From an uncultured Pseudomonadota bacterium (GTDB taxonomy: Bacteria > Pseudomonadota > Gammaproteobacteria > Steroidobacterales > Woeseiaceae): 64,000 nucleotides of DNA. The position numbers and the translations under genes are program-made. The stretch covers positions 1-64,000 of the forward strand of contig CAJXJW010000001.1 in NCBI GenBank assembly GCA_913055625.1, given 5' to 3'. This document shows positions 18,165 to 27,309 of this stretch, piece by piece. The notes beneath the pieces were generated by a model that was not told the DNA's origin, did not search any database, and was given only the letters and a program-made list of their open reading frames with translations. Numbering within the stretch: position 1 is the first letter of the stretch; each line of letters starts with the position of its first letter.

Positions 18165-18873
18165 CATGATCAAGATCGACAAGAAGATCGTCGGCTACGA
18201 CGTGGCCAAGCCCGCGCCGGCGGAGGCAGCGCCGGCGCCGGAGGTGTCGCGCGAGACCGCGGGTGCCAAGCGTGCCGAAGTCATCCGCATGCACGAGAAG
18301 CTGGAACGGCCGGAGATGCTCATCGGCTCCACCTACAAGGTGAAGACGCCGGTGTCCGACCATGCCATGTACGTGACAATCAACGATATCGTGCTGAACG
18401 AGGGCACCGAGTACGAGAAGCGCCGCCCGTTCGAGATGTTCATCAACTCGAAAAACCTGGATCACTACCAGTGGATCGTGGCGCTGACCCGGATCATCTC
18501 GGCCGTTTTTCGCAAGGGCGGGGACGTCGCGTTCCTCGTGGACGAGTTGAAGGCCGTCTTCGATCCGCGCGGTGGTTACTGGCAGCCGGGCGGCAAGTTC
18601 ATGCCGTCGATCATCGCGGAGCTGGGGTACATCGTCGAGAAGCACCTGATCGCGATCGGCCTGCTCGGCCGGCCGGAGATGGACGAAGGGCAGAAACAGC
18701 TCATCGCGGAAAAGCGCGCACAGTTCGAAGCGTCGCAGCAACAGCAGGACGCGTTCGCGAAGACCGACTACCCGGAAGGCGCGCAGCTGTGTGCAAAGTG
18801 CAGCACCGCGGCTGTCATACGCATGGATGGGTGTATGACCTGTCTCAATTGCGGCGACTCCAAATGCGGCTGA
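18151..18873 (+). CDS. nrdJb: Ribonucleotide reductase C-terminal part (NrdJb)
   Basis: Partner of NrdJa, carrying the C-terminal region of a full-length NrdJ. About 240 residues: a TSCPD-type domain (about 60-180; FINSKNLDHYQWIVAL, VFRKGGDVAFLVDEL) and a Cys-rich tail (CAKCSTAA, GCMTCLNCGDSKCG) that passes electrons to the active site. ATG 18151 has GAGGG at a good distance and overlaps nrdJa by 14 bp; ATG 18166 (MIKIDKKIVGYDV) also fits the family start, so the first five residues are uncertain. Co-transcribed with nrdJa. Confidence 0.93.
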   Translation: MENSDMIKIDKKIVGYDVAKPAPAEAAPAPEVSRETAGAKRAEVIRMHEKLERPEMLIGSTYKVKTPVSDHAMYVTINDIVLNEGTEYEKRRPFEMFINSKNLDHYQWIVALTRIISAVFRKGGDVAFLVDELKAVFDPRGGYWQPGGKFMPSIIAELGYIVEKHLIAIGLLGRPEMDEGQKQLIAEKRAQFEASQQQQDAFAKTDYPEGAQLCAKCSTAAVIRMDGCMTCLNCGDSKCG

Positions 18874-18905
18874 GGCCGCGTCTGTCGGCGCAATCCTTCG
18901 TTGCA

Positions 18906-18959
18906 ATCGACCAGTAATCGCTCACGTACTCCGTGTACGCTGCGCGATTCCTGGTCGAT
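18906..18959. repeat. Long imperfect intergenic hairpin
   Basis: ATCGACCAGTAATCGC (18906-18921) pairs with GCGATTCCTGGTCGAT (18944-18959) with one mismatch. Inside, CGTAC (18925-18929) pairs with GTACG (18935-18939) around TCCGT. The whole folds into one stem of about 23 pairs. There is no T-run, so it is not a standard terminator. It may be a REP/MITE-like intergenic element or an RNA processing site at the end of the nrdJ transcript. Confidence 0.75.
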
Positions 18960-18985
18960 CGCGCCTCGACTTGCCCCAACAGCCA

Positions 18986-19016
18986 CGGCCTCAGTAGTTT
19001 CGTTTCGCAGAGGCCG
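18986..19016. repeat. Second small inverted repeat before hldE
   Basis: CGGCCTC (18986-18992) and GAGGCCG (19010-19016) form a 7-bp stem with a 17-nt loop, 27 bp after the long hairpin. Role unknown; it may simply reinforce the transcript boundary between nrdJb and hldE. Confidence 0.4.
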
Positions 19017-19062
19017 CCTTGCATCCGGTGCGACAGTGACGCCCTCGGTGCTTCGGGGTGCG

Positions 19063-19091
19063 GCGACAGTCCGGTCGCCGTCTGGTAAATT
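19063..19091 (+). promoter_or_regulatory. Candidate promoter of hldE giving a near-leaderless transcript
   Basis: GCGACA (19063-19068) and TAAATT (19086-19091) are 17 bp apart. The -10 ends 6 nt before the GTG start at 19098, so transcription would begin at or next to the start codon. Confidence 0.45.
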
Positions 19092-19097
19092 CCGCCC

Positions 19098-20516
<1,419 letters not shown>

Positions 20517-20537
20517 CGTGGCGACGCGCGAAACGTC

Positions 20538-21803
20538 GTGAAACCCTTCTACAACCTGCTCACCTACCTGCTCCTGGTGCCGTACGCGGTCTACTGGCTG
20601 CTGCGCGCGATCCTGAACCGGACCTACCGTGACAAGCTGCCGCAGCGATTCGGGTACCGCTTTCCCAAGCTGCAACGGTCGCTTTGGGTGCACGCCGTGT
20701 CAGTCGGGGAAGTCGTCGCCGCCGCGCCATTGATCAAGGAACTGCTGCGCGTCTACCCGGAAGACCCGGTCCTCGTCACGACGGTCACGCCGACCGGCGC
20801 GGCACGGGTCGAGACGCTGTTCGGCGACAGCGTGGCGCACGCTTACATCCCGTTCGAGACGCCGGGTGCGATCAATCGCTTCTTCAGCCGGGTCCGCCCG
20901 CGAATCGCGCTGATCATGGAAACGGAGATCTGGCCGAACCTGTACCAGGGCTGCGGCGTGCGGCGGATTCCGCTCGTGCTGGTCAGCGCCCGGATATCGC
21001 CACGCTCCGTCGACAGCTACCGCAAGATGCTGCCATTGTTTCGTGAAACGCTGTCGCACGGGATCGTCATCGCCGCGCAAAGCGAGGCGGATGCCAAACG
21101 CTTCGTGTCGTTGGGTGCCAGTCCCGAACGCACGCGCGTCACCGGCAATATCAAGTTCGACGTCGAGATCCCCGACGACCTGCCGGCCCGCGGGGCCGCG
21201 TTCCGCGACAGCGTCCTGGGCCGGCGGCCGGTCTGGATCGCGGCCAGCACCCATGAAGGCGAGGAGGCACAAGTGCTCGACGCGCATCGCGCGCTGTCCG
21301 AGCGATTTCCCGACCTGTTGCTGATCCTCGTGCCGCGGCATCCGCAACGCTTCGATTCGGTACGCGACCTGCTGGAGCGGCGCGGCGAGGCCTGGGTGAG
21401 CCGCACGAGTGGTGCTGCGTGCGACGCGACGATCCGCGTGTACTTTGGCGACACGATGGGCGAGGTGTCGATGTTCTATGCGGCCAGCGACATTGCGTTC
21501 GTGGCCGGGAGCCTGGTGCCGATCGGCGGGCACAACCTGCTCGAGCCTGCGTCCCTGGGGGTCCCGATACTGACGGGGCCGCACGTCTTCAACGCGCAGG
21601 AGATCGCGGACCGGTTCATCGAGCAAGAGGCGTGCCGCGTCGTGCGAGACGCCGCTGAACTGGCATCGGCCGTCGCCGACTGGCTGGACGACCCGGCCGC
21701 TGCCCGGCGGGCGGGCGACAGCGGACGGTCGATACTGGAGGGCAACCGCGGCGCGCTGGAGCGCCTGCTCAGGTTGATCCAGCCGCTGCTCGACGCCCGT
21801 TGA
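20538..21803 (+). CDS. waaA: Kdo transferase WaaA (KdtA)
   Basis: Transfers Kdo from CMP-Kdo to lipid A precursor on the inner face of the inner membrane. 421 residues. It has an N-terminal membrane anchor (FYNLLTYLLLVPYAVYWLL), RFGYRFP, WVHAVSVGEV, ALIMETEIWPNL and the donor-site segments AASTHEGEE, VPRHPQRF and GGHNLLEPASLGVPILTGPHVFN. Start GTG 20538. It follows hldE and is convergent with tolC; the short space between the stops holds a small stem (TGAGC/GCTCA, 21801-21820). Confidence 0.97.
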   Translation: MKPFYNLLTYLLLVPYAVYWLLRAILNRTYRDKLPQRFGYRFPKLQRSLWVHAVSVGEVVAAAPLIKELLRVYPEDPVLVTTVTPTGAARVETLFGDSVAHAYIPFETPGAINRFFSRVRPRIALIMETEIWPNLYQGCGVRRIPLVLVSARISPRSVDSYRKMLPLFRETLSHGIVIAAQSEADAKRFVSLGASPERTRVTGNIKFDVEIPDDLPARGAAFRDSVLGRRPVWIAASTHEGEEAQVLDAHRALSERFPDLLLILVPRHPQRFDSVRDLLERRGEAWVSRTSGAACDATIRVYFGDTMGEVSMFYAASDIAFVAGSLVPIGGHNLLEPASLGVPILTGPHVFNAQEIADRFIEQEACRVVRDAAELASAVADWLDDPAAARRAGDSGRSILEGNRGALERLLRLIQPLLDAR

Positions 21804-21817
21804 GCAGCGGCGCCGGC

Positions 21818-23260
21818 TCAGGGTGTCGCGGGTGCCGCCGCCGCACCGGCCGCTTCCTCGCGGAACTGTTGCTCCGGCGACTTGCGGTCCTCGAAGAACG
21901 GCTCGAGCGTTTCCAGGTCCTGCACCTGTAACGTACCCGCGGCCTGCTTGAGCCGCATGTAATTCAACAGGTAGTCGTAGCGGGCCTGCTGGTAGTTCGT
22001 CACCGACTGGTAGAGCTGGAACTGAAAGTCGAGGACGTCGACGATCGTGCGCGTGCCCACGTCGAAACCGGCCTGCGTCGCCTCGAGCGCCGTCTGGCTC
22101 GACTCCACCGCCCGTGCGAGAGCCTGCACACGGCTGATGTCCGACAGAACACCGAGGTAGGCATCGCGGGCCTGGCGCTCGGTTTCGCGCGTGATGCGCT
22201 GCAGGACTTCCTGGCTCGCGCGATGCAGGTAGACGGACTCCTTGACGCGTGACGAGGTCGTGCCGCCCGAAAAAATCGGCAGGTTGAACTGCAGGCCGAT
22301 GCTGTCGCCCTTGCCGTCCGAGTCGGCCGGGAAGAACGGGCTGCCGCCGACGCTCCGGTCGACGTCCGAATCCGATTCGCCGGTCGAAGCGACCAGTTCG
22401 ATCGTGGGATAGTGCCCGGTCCGACGGAAGGCGATTTCGTCGCGTGCGAGTTGCTCGTCGATGCGTGCCGCGACGAGGGCCAGGTTCTGCTCCAGCGACA
22501 GGTTCACCCATTCGTTCTCATTCGCCGGCGTGGGCGAGATAAGGGGCATCTGCTCCGTCGGCGCCGCGAGTTCGTCGATGTACTCGCCGGTGATCTCCCG
22601 AAGGAAACCGCGTGCCGTCGCGAGCTGTCGCTTCGCCAGGATCTCGTCGGCGCCGGCCTGGTCGTACGCCGCCTGCGATTCCTGGACGTCCGTGATGGCA
22701 ATCAGGCCGACGTCGAAGCGCTGCTTCGCCTGCTCGAGCTGCCGGGCGATCGCCTGGCGGTTCGCGTGGACGGCCAGCAGCCGGTCTTCGGCGGCGAGGA
22801 CTTCAAAATAGCTCTGGGTGACGCGGACGATCAGGTCCTGCTGTGCGGCTTCCCGGTCGGCCTCGGCACGCGCGACCGTCTTGTCGGCCCGCCGCAGGTT
22901 GACGATCTGGTCCCAGCGAAACAGGCTTTGCCGGAGGCTGAACCCCCAGCGCTGGACCTCGGAGTCGGTCTGCGACTCGACGCGCACCGGGATACCGGTG
23001 GTGTCGTCGAAGATCGAATTGCCCGAGCTGTCCGACTTCGTCCATTCGGCGTCGAAACCCACCTGGGGCAGCAGGACGCCGCGGGCCTGGGGCGTCGCCT
23101 CGAGTGCCGCCAGCCGCCGTGCCTCGGCTTCGTGGATCTGCGGATCACTCTGCAAGGCCTGCTGGTAGACCTCCAGGAGCGACGCCGCCGACGCGTTTCC
23201 GGCCGTGGCGACAATCGCGGCACTTACCAGCAAGATGTTGATTTTTTTCACTATGTTCAT
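21818..23260 (-). CDS. tolC: TolC-family outer membrane channel
   Basis: Trimeric outer-membrane exit duct for type I secretion and drug efflux. 480 residues. The signal peptide ends ASA; residues 28-450 have the internal duplication of the family, with the opening LLEVYQQALQSDPQIHEAEARRLA and the second-repeat helices (REILQRITRE-like QRITRETERQARDAYLGV). The repeated DVGTRTIVDVLD and DVGLIAITDVQES are typical. Upstream in-frame sequence before ATG 23260 is excluded because TGAGGAA sits before this ATG. No inner-membrane or adaptor partner is adjacent. The waaA-tolC-pcm neighbourhood recurs in Gammaproteobacteria. Confidence 0.94.
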   Translation of the reverse strand: MNIVKKINILLVSAAIVATAGNASAASLLEVYQQALQSDPQIHEAEARRLAALEATPQARGVLLPQVGFDAEWTKSDSSGNSIFDDTTGIPVRVESQTDSEVQRWGFSLRQSLFRWDQIVNLRRADKTVARAEADREAAQQDLIVRVTQSYFEVLAAEDRLLAVHANRQAIARQLEQAKQRFDVGLIAITDVQESQAAYDQAGADEILAKRQLATARGFLREITGEYIDELAAPTEQMPLISPTPANENEWVNLSLEQNLALVAARIDEQLARDEIAFRRTGHYPTIELVASTGESDSDVDRSVGGSPFFPADSDGKGDSIGLQFNLPIFSGGTTSSRVKESVYLHRASQEVLQRITRETERQARDAYLGVLSDISRVQALARAVESSQTALEATQAGFDVGTRTIVDVLDFQFQLYQSVTNYQQARYDYLLNYMRLKQAAGTLQVQDLETLEPFFEDRKSPEQQFREEAAGAAAAPATP

Positions 23261-23310
23261 CTGATTCGCATTCCTCAGCGGCACGGTGAAGACCGCAACA
23301 AAGGTGTTAT

Positions 23311-23346
23311 GGTCTACTATATCACTAAACCAGTTGGGGGGCGCAA
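23311..23346 (-). promoter_or_regulatory. Candidate tolC promoter with operator-like inverted repeat
   Basis: On the minus strand TTGCGC (23346-23341) and TATAGT (23321-23316) are 19 bp apart. The -10 lies inside an imperfect inverted repeat GGTCTA, 9 bp, TAAACC (23311-23331), which could bind a dimeric repressor. No repressor gene is adjacent. Confidence 0.3.
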
Positions 23347-23434
23347 CGGGGGACGGCAATCGAATCCCCAATCATACCGATTCCGTCAACACTGACACTG
23401 TATAGATGCAGCAGGTTCCGATGTGGTTTCGTTG

Positions 23435-23453
23435 CCCGGCAATTCGCGCCGGG
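23435..23453 (-). terminator. Hairpin directly after the pcm-like gene
   Basis: CCCGGC and GCCGGG form a 6-bp stem with a 7-nt loop that begins immediately past the stop codon on the minus strand. There is no T-run, so it may work only as a processing or stabilising end, or as a Rho-assisted stop. Confidence 0.35.
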
Positions 23454-24107
23454 TCAGAACGAAAAACGCGGCGGCGCGCCGGCGCCGTCGAGTGGGGCCA
23501 CGCAGGTCTCGAACAGGCTTTCACCGGCCCAGTCGCTGCCGCCCGTCCGGCGTATCCGGCGGGCCTCCATGACCGGGGCTTCGCCGACGATCACGAACAA
23601 CCGGCCGCCGTCGGTGAGGGCCTCGACGAAGCGCGTGTCCAATCGGTACAGTGAGCCGGTGACGACGACGGCATCGAACGGGCCAGCGGGCAGTGACTGC
23701 ATTGCGTCCATCTGCAACAGCTCGACGTTGTCCACGCCCGCGTCGGCGAGGTTTTCGGACGCCCGTTTCAGCAGCTTGGGGTGCAGTTCGACGCTGGTCA
23801 CGTGCGCGCCGAGCGCGGCCAGGCAGGCGGTCAGGAAGCCGGTGCCCGTGCCGATCTCGAGGATGTTCTCGGTGCCGGTCAGTTCGAGCGATTGGAGGAC
23901 CCGCCCTTCGACCGTCGGGGTCATCATCGCATGCCCGTAGCCGATGGGGATCTCGATATCGCTGAACGCCAGCGCGCGGTAGTCGCGCGGCGCGAACTGC
24001 TCGCGCGGCACGTCATTGAAGACGGCGAGAACGTCGGGATCCAGCACTTCCCAGGCGCGCACCTGCTGCTCGATCATCTGCTGTCGGGCAATTTCTATGT
24101 TCATCAT
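23454..24107 (-). CDS. pcm: Protein-L-isoaspartate O-methyltransferase family protein
   Basis: SAM-dependent methyltransferase that, in the characterised members, starts repair of isoaspartyl residues in aged proteins. 217 residues. Motifs: EQFAPRDYRALAFSDIEIPIGYGHAMMTPTVEGRVLQ, then the SAM site ILEIGTGTGFLTACLA (near residue 83). The middle of the PCMT signature is altered relative to E. coli Pcm (GHAMMTP rather than GQTISQP), so the substrate could differ. Two ATGs in a row make the start 24107 or 24104. It lies next to tolC on the same strand, 193 bp upstream. Confidence 0.85.
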   Translation of the reverse strand: MMNIEIARQQMIEQQVRAWEVLDPDVLAVFNDVPREQFAPRDYRALAFSDIEIPIGYGHAMMTPTVEGRVLQSLELTGTENILEIGTGTGFLTACLAALGAHVTSVELHPKLLKRASENLADAGVDNVELLQMDAMQSLPAGPFDAVVVTGSLYRLDTRFVEALTDGGRLFVIVGEAPVMEARRIRRTGGSDWAGESLFETCVAPLDGAGAPPRFSF

Positions 24108-24329
24108 CGGAACCTGTATGACTCGGAGTCGCCCGGCACGCTGCGCCGCGCGGCCGCCGTGCGGAATTATGGTGAATCAGGCGAGTTGTGTTTACCGGCT
24201 GGGATATCCTGTGCAAAGCCTTAAGTTTGCGGCTCTTTTTCTGACCCCGCACCGCCTCCGAAGGAGGGGGTGAAGGGCGGCTAATAATAACAAATGGACT
24301 TCGAAAGACAGCATGCGGGGGGCCGGTAA

Positions 24330-26666
24330 ATGACGACCGCAACCCTGATCAGCATCGTGCTCGCCGCAGTGGCTGCTGTCGCGGTTCTGGTGGTGATCAG
24401 GCTCTGGCTGAAGCAACGGGCGATTGCGCAAAGCCTCCGAGACTTCAATGCCGAACTGATCGCAGTGTCCGGTGATGCGTCGGTCGGTCGCCGGTTGGCC
24501 GTGCCGGACGACCCGGAGGCGGCGCAGCTCGCACACACCGTCAATCGCCTGTTCGACGCGCTCGGCGAGCGCGACCGCAGGCTGGAGGGCCGCGACCGGC
24601 TGTTTCGCGACTTCGCGCGCACGCTCCCGGAGATCGTCATCGTGCATGACGAGAAGATTCTGCTGGCCAACGAATCCGCGGCGAGCCTCGTCGGGCTCGA
24701 GCCGGCGCAGCTCGTCGGCCGCGAGGTGGCCGACCTGGTCAAGCCGGCCTACCGGGCCCTGTTCCGAAAGAACGTGACGCGGCGCCTGGCAGGGGAAAGC
24801 GCGCCACGGCGGCTCGAGATCCAGTTCATCAACGGCAACGAGACGGGGCTCTGGGTCGAGGCGCAGAGTACGAGCATCGAGTATCACGGCTCACCGGCGA
24901 TCCTCACGGTCGCGCGTGACGTCAGCCATCGCAAGAGCCTCGAAGTGTCGCTGACCCGCTCGAAACGGCAGGCGCAGTTCACGCTGGAATCGATCGCCGA
25001 GGGCGTGATCACCACGGACAACGACGGTCGCATCGACTACATGAACCTCGCGGCCGAAGCGCTGACCGGCGCCAATCGCGAGGACGTCGCCGGGCACCGT
25101 GTGGGCGAGGTCTTCACCCTGGTGGACGATGCAGACCGCCGGCCGCTCGGCGACCCGGTCGAGCGCTGCCTCGCGATGCGCCGTCGCGTGAACATGGGCC
25201 GGCGCGCGGTGCTCATCAGCCAGGACAAGGAAGACGAACACTCGGTCGAGCTCACGGCCTCGCCCATCCGCGGCCCGGGAGGCAGCATCTCGGGGACGGT
25301 CGTGGTCATCCATGACGTCAGCGAGCTGCGCGGTCTGACGCGCAGGATGAGCTACCAGGCGACGCACGATCCGCTGACCGGGCTGATCAATCGCCGCGAG
25401 TTCGAGCGGCGGCTGGACGAGGCCCTGGACGCGGCTCATTCGGACGAGGCCGCGCACATCCTGTTCTACATGGACCTGGACCGTTTCAAGGCGGTCAATG
25501 ACAGCTGCGGGCACCAGGCCGGCGACAACATGCTGCGCGAGGTCGCGCAGCTCATCCGGGACAAGGTGCGCGACTCGGACGTGGTCGGCCGGCTCGGCGG
25601 CGACGAGTTCGGGGCGCTGCTGATCGGCTGTCCGATCGAGAAGGCTCGGCAAATCGCGAACGACATCTGCAACGCCATCAGCGACTATCGCTTCGTCTGG
25701 CAGGACAAGATCTTCAACATCGGCATCTCCATCGGCGTCGTCGAAATTTCCCGGTCGAGCGGGACGATACAGGACGTGATCGGCGCCGCCGACTCGGCCT
25801 GTTACGTTGCGAAGCAGGAAGGGCGCGGTCGGATTCACGTGTACTCGGCGCGCGACGAGGCGGTCGCGCGCGAACGCGGTGACATCCAGTGGCTGCGCAA
25901 GCTCCAGGAGGCGCTCCACGACGACAAGTTCGAGCTCGCGATCCAGCCGATCCTCGCGATGTCCGGTGCGGACGACACCGGCCCCGCGGTCGAGGTCCTC
26001 ATTCGACTGCCCGACGGGCGCGGCCATAGCGCCCGGACGGCCGAGTTCCTGCGCCCGGCGGAGCGCTACCAGCTGATGCCGCAGATCGACCGCTGGGTGG
26101 TCAGTGCGACGCTGACGGCCATGGCGTCCGGGGAGCTGCGGATCCCGGGCAGCCGGAGTTGCGCGATCAACTTGTCGGGACAGACGCTTGCGGACGGCGC
26201 GTTCCTGGGCTTCGTGGTCGAGGCGCTCGACCGGACCGGCGTGTCGCCATCGTCGATCTGCTTCGAGGTGACGGAGAAGTCCATCTTCGCGAACATTCAG
26301 CAGGCGCAGCGCTTCATCGAGGTATTGCATGGCATCGGCTGCGAGTTCTCGCTGGACGACTTCGGCAGCGGCCTTGGATCGTTCTCGAACCTGAAGCACC
26401 TGCCGATCGACTACCTGAAGATCGACGGGGCGTATACGCGCAACCTGCGCGCCGACGAGGTCAACCAGGAGATGGTGTCGGCCATGATCAAGCTCGCGCG
26501 CAAGATGGAGTTTCGGGTCGTTGCCGAGCAGGTCGAGCAGCAGGAGGATTTCGACTGGCTGCGCGACAACGGCATCGACTACGTGCAGGGCCGCTTCGTC
26601 GAGGCGCCGGCCGCGCTCGGCACGCTGTCGGCCACCGGGCTTTACCGCACGATCAGCCTGCAGTAG
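24330..26666 (+). CDS. PAS-PAS-GGDEF-EAL c-di-GMP enzyme
   Basis: Membrane sensor predicted to make and/or break down cyclic di-GMP, 778 residues. One N-terminal transmembrane helix (about 4-25), a linker, PAS-like domains at about 95-205 and 215-330, GGDEF at about 340-505 and EAL at about 525-775. RLGGDEFG near residue 421 is intact, so synthase activity is plausible. The EAL motif reads VEVLIR near 553 (Ala to Val), while DDFGSG (near 675), LKIDG and VAEQVE are close to the active pattern. It is a lone gene, divergent from pcm, and its stop overlaps the convergent dgoA end by 14 bp. Confidence 0.93.
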   Translation: MTTATLISIVLAAVAAVAVLVVIRLWLKQRAIAQSLRDFNAELIAVSGDASVGRRLAVPDDPEAAQLAHTVNRLFDALGERDRRLEGRDRLFRDFARTLPEIVIVHDEKILLANESAASLVGLEPAQLVGREVADLVKPAYRALFRKNVTRRLAGESAPRRLEIQFINGNETGLWVEAQSTSIEYHGSPAILTVARDVSHRKSLEVSLTRSKRQAQFTLESIAEGVITTDNDGRIDYMNLAAEALTGANREDVAGHRVGEVFTLVDDADRRPLGDPVERCLAMRRRVNMGRRAVLISQDKEDEHSVELTASPIRGPGGSISGTVVVIHDVSELRGLTRRMSYQATHDPLTGLINRREFERRLDEALDAAHSDEAAHILFYMDLDRFKAVNDSCGHQAGDNMLREVAQLIRDKVRDSDVVGRLGGDEFGALLIGCPIEKARQIANDICNAISDYRFVWQDKIFNIGISIGVVEISRSSGTIQDVIGAADSACYVAKQEGRGRIHVYSARDEAVARERGDIQWLRKLQEALHDDKFELAIQPILAMSGADDTGPAVEVLIRLPDGRGHSARTAEFLRPAERYQLMPQIDRWVVSATLTAMASGELRIPGSRSCAINLSGQTLADGAFLGFVVEALDRTGVSPSSICFEVTEKSIFANIQQAQRFIEVLHGIGCEFSLDDFGSGLGSFSNLKHLPIDYLKIDGAYTRNLRADEVNQEMVSAMIKLARKMEFRVVAEQVEQQEDFDWLRDNGIDYVQGRFVEAPAALGTLSATGLYRTISLQ

Positions 26667-27309
26667 GGGCGGCGATCCCCGCCGCTAGCGGGGTCGCGCG
26701 CACGGCGCCGACCAGCGCTTTCGCGCCGGTCCCGGCCTCGGCGGCCGAGAGACCCGGCCGGTAAACGGACGAGCCGGTGCCGAGCGCGGCAACGCCGGCG
26801 TCCAGCCACGCGCCCGCGTTCGTTGCATCGATACCGCCGACAGCCGCGACGCGCATGTCCGTCGGAAGGACCGCACGCAGCGCCCGCCAGAAATCCATGC
26901 CGAGCGCGTTGGCCGGAAACAGCTTCAGCCAGCGGGCCCCGGCCCGTCGCGCGGCAAAGGCCTCCGAGGGGGTCGCGATGCCGGGAACCGGCTCCAGCCC
27001 GCGCTCGAGCACGGCCGCGATGACGTCGGCGTTCGTATCGGGGGCGACGACGAAGCGGGCGCCCGCGTCGGCGGTGGCGCGCACGTCGTCGGGGGCGAGT
27101 ACCGTGCCGGCGCCGATGATGGCGCGGTCGCCGACATCCCCGGCGAGCCGGGCAATACTCTCGCAAGCGGCGGGTGAATTGAGGGGGACTTCGATGGCGC
27201 GGACGCCTGCCCCGAGCAGTGCACGCCCGATGGCAACCGCCTCCGACGGCCGAACGCCCCGGAGTATCGCGATGACCGGCAGTGATTCCAGTGCGTCTTC
27301 AAGCTTCAT
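26653..27309 (-). CDS. dgoA: 2-dehydro-3-deoxy-6-phosphogalactonate aldolase
   Basis: Splits KDPGal to pyruvate and glyceraldehyde 3-phosphate at the end of the D-galactonate (De Ley-Doudoroff) route. 218 residues, a class I aldolase barrel of the KDPG/KHG family. The N-terminal IAILRG, IEVPLNSP (the NSP version favours DgoA over the Eda type), GAGTVL and the Schiff-base lysine in WLKLFPA are visible. ATG 27309 has AGGAG at 9 nt and overlaps dgoK by 11 bp. Other galactonate genes (dgoD, dgoT) are not in the window. A KDPG aldolase is the alternative. Confidence 0.85.
   Translation of the reverse strand: MKLEDALESLPVIAILRGVRPSEAVAIGRALLGAGVRAIEVPLNSPAACESIARLAGDVGDRAIIGAGTVLAPDDVRATADAGARFVVAPDTNADVIAAVLERGLEPVPGIATPSEAFAARRAGARWLKLFPANALGMDFWRALRAVLPTDMRVAAVGGIDATNAGAWLDAGVAALGTGSSVYRPGLSAAEAGTGAKALVGAVRATPLAAGIAAPTAG

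Noticed and set aside
16023-18182. Open frame of 719 codons on the minus strand opposite nrdJa
   Set aside because: Exactly shadows nrdJa, has no motif and is full of Arg, Val and Asp. Same codon-bias artefact.
21801-21820. Bidirectional terminator between waaA and tolC
   Set aside because: The TGAGC/GCTCA stem is only 5 bp, overlaps both stop codons and has no T-run; too weak to call.
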